The notes beneath the pieces were generated by a model that was given only the letters and a program-made list of their open reading frames with translations, was not told where the DNA came from and made no database searches. 20,588 nt of DNA, from assembly GCA_027575765.1 (NCBI GenBank), contig JANBPT010000864.1, forward strand, positions 1 through 20,588. The letters are read 5' to 3'. Both the position numbers and the translations under genes were made by a program. Below are positions 19,797-20,588 of the stretch, one piece after another. The DNA comes from Tieghemiomyces parasiticus. Lineage: Eukaryota; Kickxellomycota; Dimargaritomycetes; Dimargaritales; Dimargaritaceae. Numbering within the stretch: the first letter of the stretch is position 1; each line of letters opens with the position of its first letter.

Positions 19797-20463
19797 TGCG
19801 TCTAGTGGCCTGGACGAGGGTCAGTGGTATATTTGGTGCTCGGCTTCCAGACCGCCTTTCTCCGCTTCGGACCGTGGCAGAGGAGGAAGGGAAAGGTGCG
19901 GGGGGGGGATTTCAGGCGCTTTATGGTGGGGAGTGTGGACAGCAGGTGCGACGTCCTTGGTCGTTGGGTTGGTGCAACCTTTGGCCGCCTCACACATGTA
20001 TCACCGCCTCGTTGTAGCCTGCAATGCCTAGATCTGCACCCGCTATATTCCGAGCCCCATACACCAGCATACATGGCCTGCCGTGGTACGTTCAGCAGCT
20101 GGCCAGGCCAATACTCAAAGCGTGCCGCAGGCCGCCATCCACTTGTGCTCAAAACTTCGACCCAGATCCTACCCTTGTACTACCACGATTCCGCACGAAG
20201 TTTAGCTCGTTCTAACGCTGGCGTTACCTTTCCCCCCTGCTTCCGCCTTCTTTCCAAGACTGTCGCATTTGACCGTTTGTCTATCTACCTTGTACCACTC
20301 GAGATTCTACCAATTCCCTCCTCCTCCCTCCCTACGTGTCCACACGAGCCGCCATCGAACTTGGCATCCGTTTGTTTTTTTCTTTCACCGGTTTAGCCCG
20401 TGCCAGGCCAGACAGTGAGGATATAGGAAAAACAAGGTACCCTTTCTATTCGTGTGTCCCATC
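19797..20463. other. Divergent intergenic region with C/T-rich leader of the right-hand gene
   Basis: About 670 bp separate the divergent genes at 19662 and 20464. From roughly 20225 to 20400 the plus strand is pyrimidine-rich (for example CCTCCTCCCTCCCTACGTGT), which is the expected 5' leader of the Pro-rich gene; there is no clear TATA element on that side, unlike the secretory genes. Open frames in it overlap in several phases and show no domain. Confidence 0.5.
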
Positions 20464-20588
20464 ATGTATCCCTACGGATACGCGGCGCAGCCCCCGCCGC
20501 CATCGCATCAACCACCGCCACCACCATCCTATCCGCCGCCTCCACCCTCGTCGCATCAGTCCCAGTCGCCAGCACCCTCGGCATTACC
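20464..20588 (+). CDS. N-terminus of a Pro-rich protein (cut by right edge)
   Basis: The ATG at 20464 opens a frame that runs off the window after 41 complete codons. The visible part begins MYPYGYAAQ and continues with near-repeats of four or five prolines followed by SHQ, SY or SSHQ, then SQSPAPS. Such a Tyr/Gln/Pro-rich disordered head is common to many unrelated fungal proteins (metacaspases, annexin-like, calcium-binding and RNA-binding proteins), so the identity cannot be decided. There is no signal peptide. The C/T-rich leader before the ATG and the lack of stops support a real start. A run of CCN codons gives the DNA an approximate 30-bp periodicity. Confidence 0.68.
   Translation, partial: MYPYGYAAQPPPPSHQPPPPPSYPPPPPSSHQSQSPAPSAL

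Noticed and set aside
1..20588. tRNA genes, by looking for B-box-like GTTCRA motifs on both strands
   Set aside because: Candidates near 1580, 5437, 6746, 11871 and 12030 do not form a T-arm stem and lack a matching A box at the right distance.
20464..20588. Naming the Pro-rich start as a metacaspase
   Set aside because: The Tyr/Pro/Gln-rich head fits, but many unrelated fungal proteins start this way and no catalytic region is in the window.

Overview
The window is eukaryotic and almost certainly fungal. Genes are spaced and monocistronic, on both strands, and split by short GT-AG introns (77 to 230 nt). Several encode small proteins with fungal-style signal peptides ending in ALP, and the conserved housekeeping genes carry fungal or eukaryotic signatures. 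GC content is moderate. The level of divergence fits an early-diverging (zygomycete-grade) fungus better than a well-sampled ascomycete, but that placement is a guess.

Layout from left to right: the 3' end of glutamate-cysteine ligase (2-853, +); a 2.4 kb stretch without genes; a small Ala-rich secreted, probably GPI-anchored protein (3500-3967, +); convergent to it, a 426-residue secreted protein, here called A (4424-5934, -); another long stretch without genes; a COPI-associated/Tvp15-like Golgi membrane protein with a very long extra tail (8660-10292, -); a third long stretch without genes; a 118-residue secreted protein with two cysteines, D (13930-14286, +); a 369-residue secreted protein, B (15639-16923, +); an F-box-like protein with an N-terminal signal peptide or anchor, C (18016-19662, -, probably three exons); and the start of a Pro-rich protein cut by the right edge (20464-20588, +).

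Glutathione synthesis and Golgi traffic are ordinary housekeeping functions. The unusual part is the set of five genes with secretion signals in about 16 kb. Proteins A, B and C have no recognisable annotation over most of their length. By hand alignment they share one long helical region with a common pattern: a [IW][LI][QE]A[LI]-like helix, then an [LF][LV]P corner followed by an aromatic residue, then a Gly-centred helix pair ending W/F. A and B also share 9 of 18 residues in the signal peptide and both have one phase-0 intron. C joins the same region to an F-box-like domain. The best candidate for something undescribed is therefore a lineage-specific family of secreted or anchored helical proteins, one member carrying an F-box. 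Four of the five secretory genes have a TATA box 130 to 195 nt upstream of the ATG, followed by a leader that is usually C/T-rich, which suggests regulated expression. No RNA gene, mobile element or CRISPR array was found.
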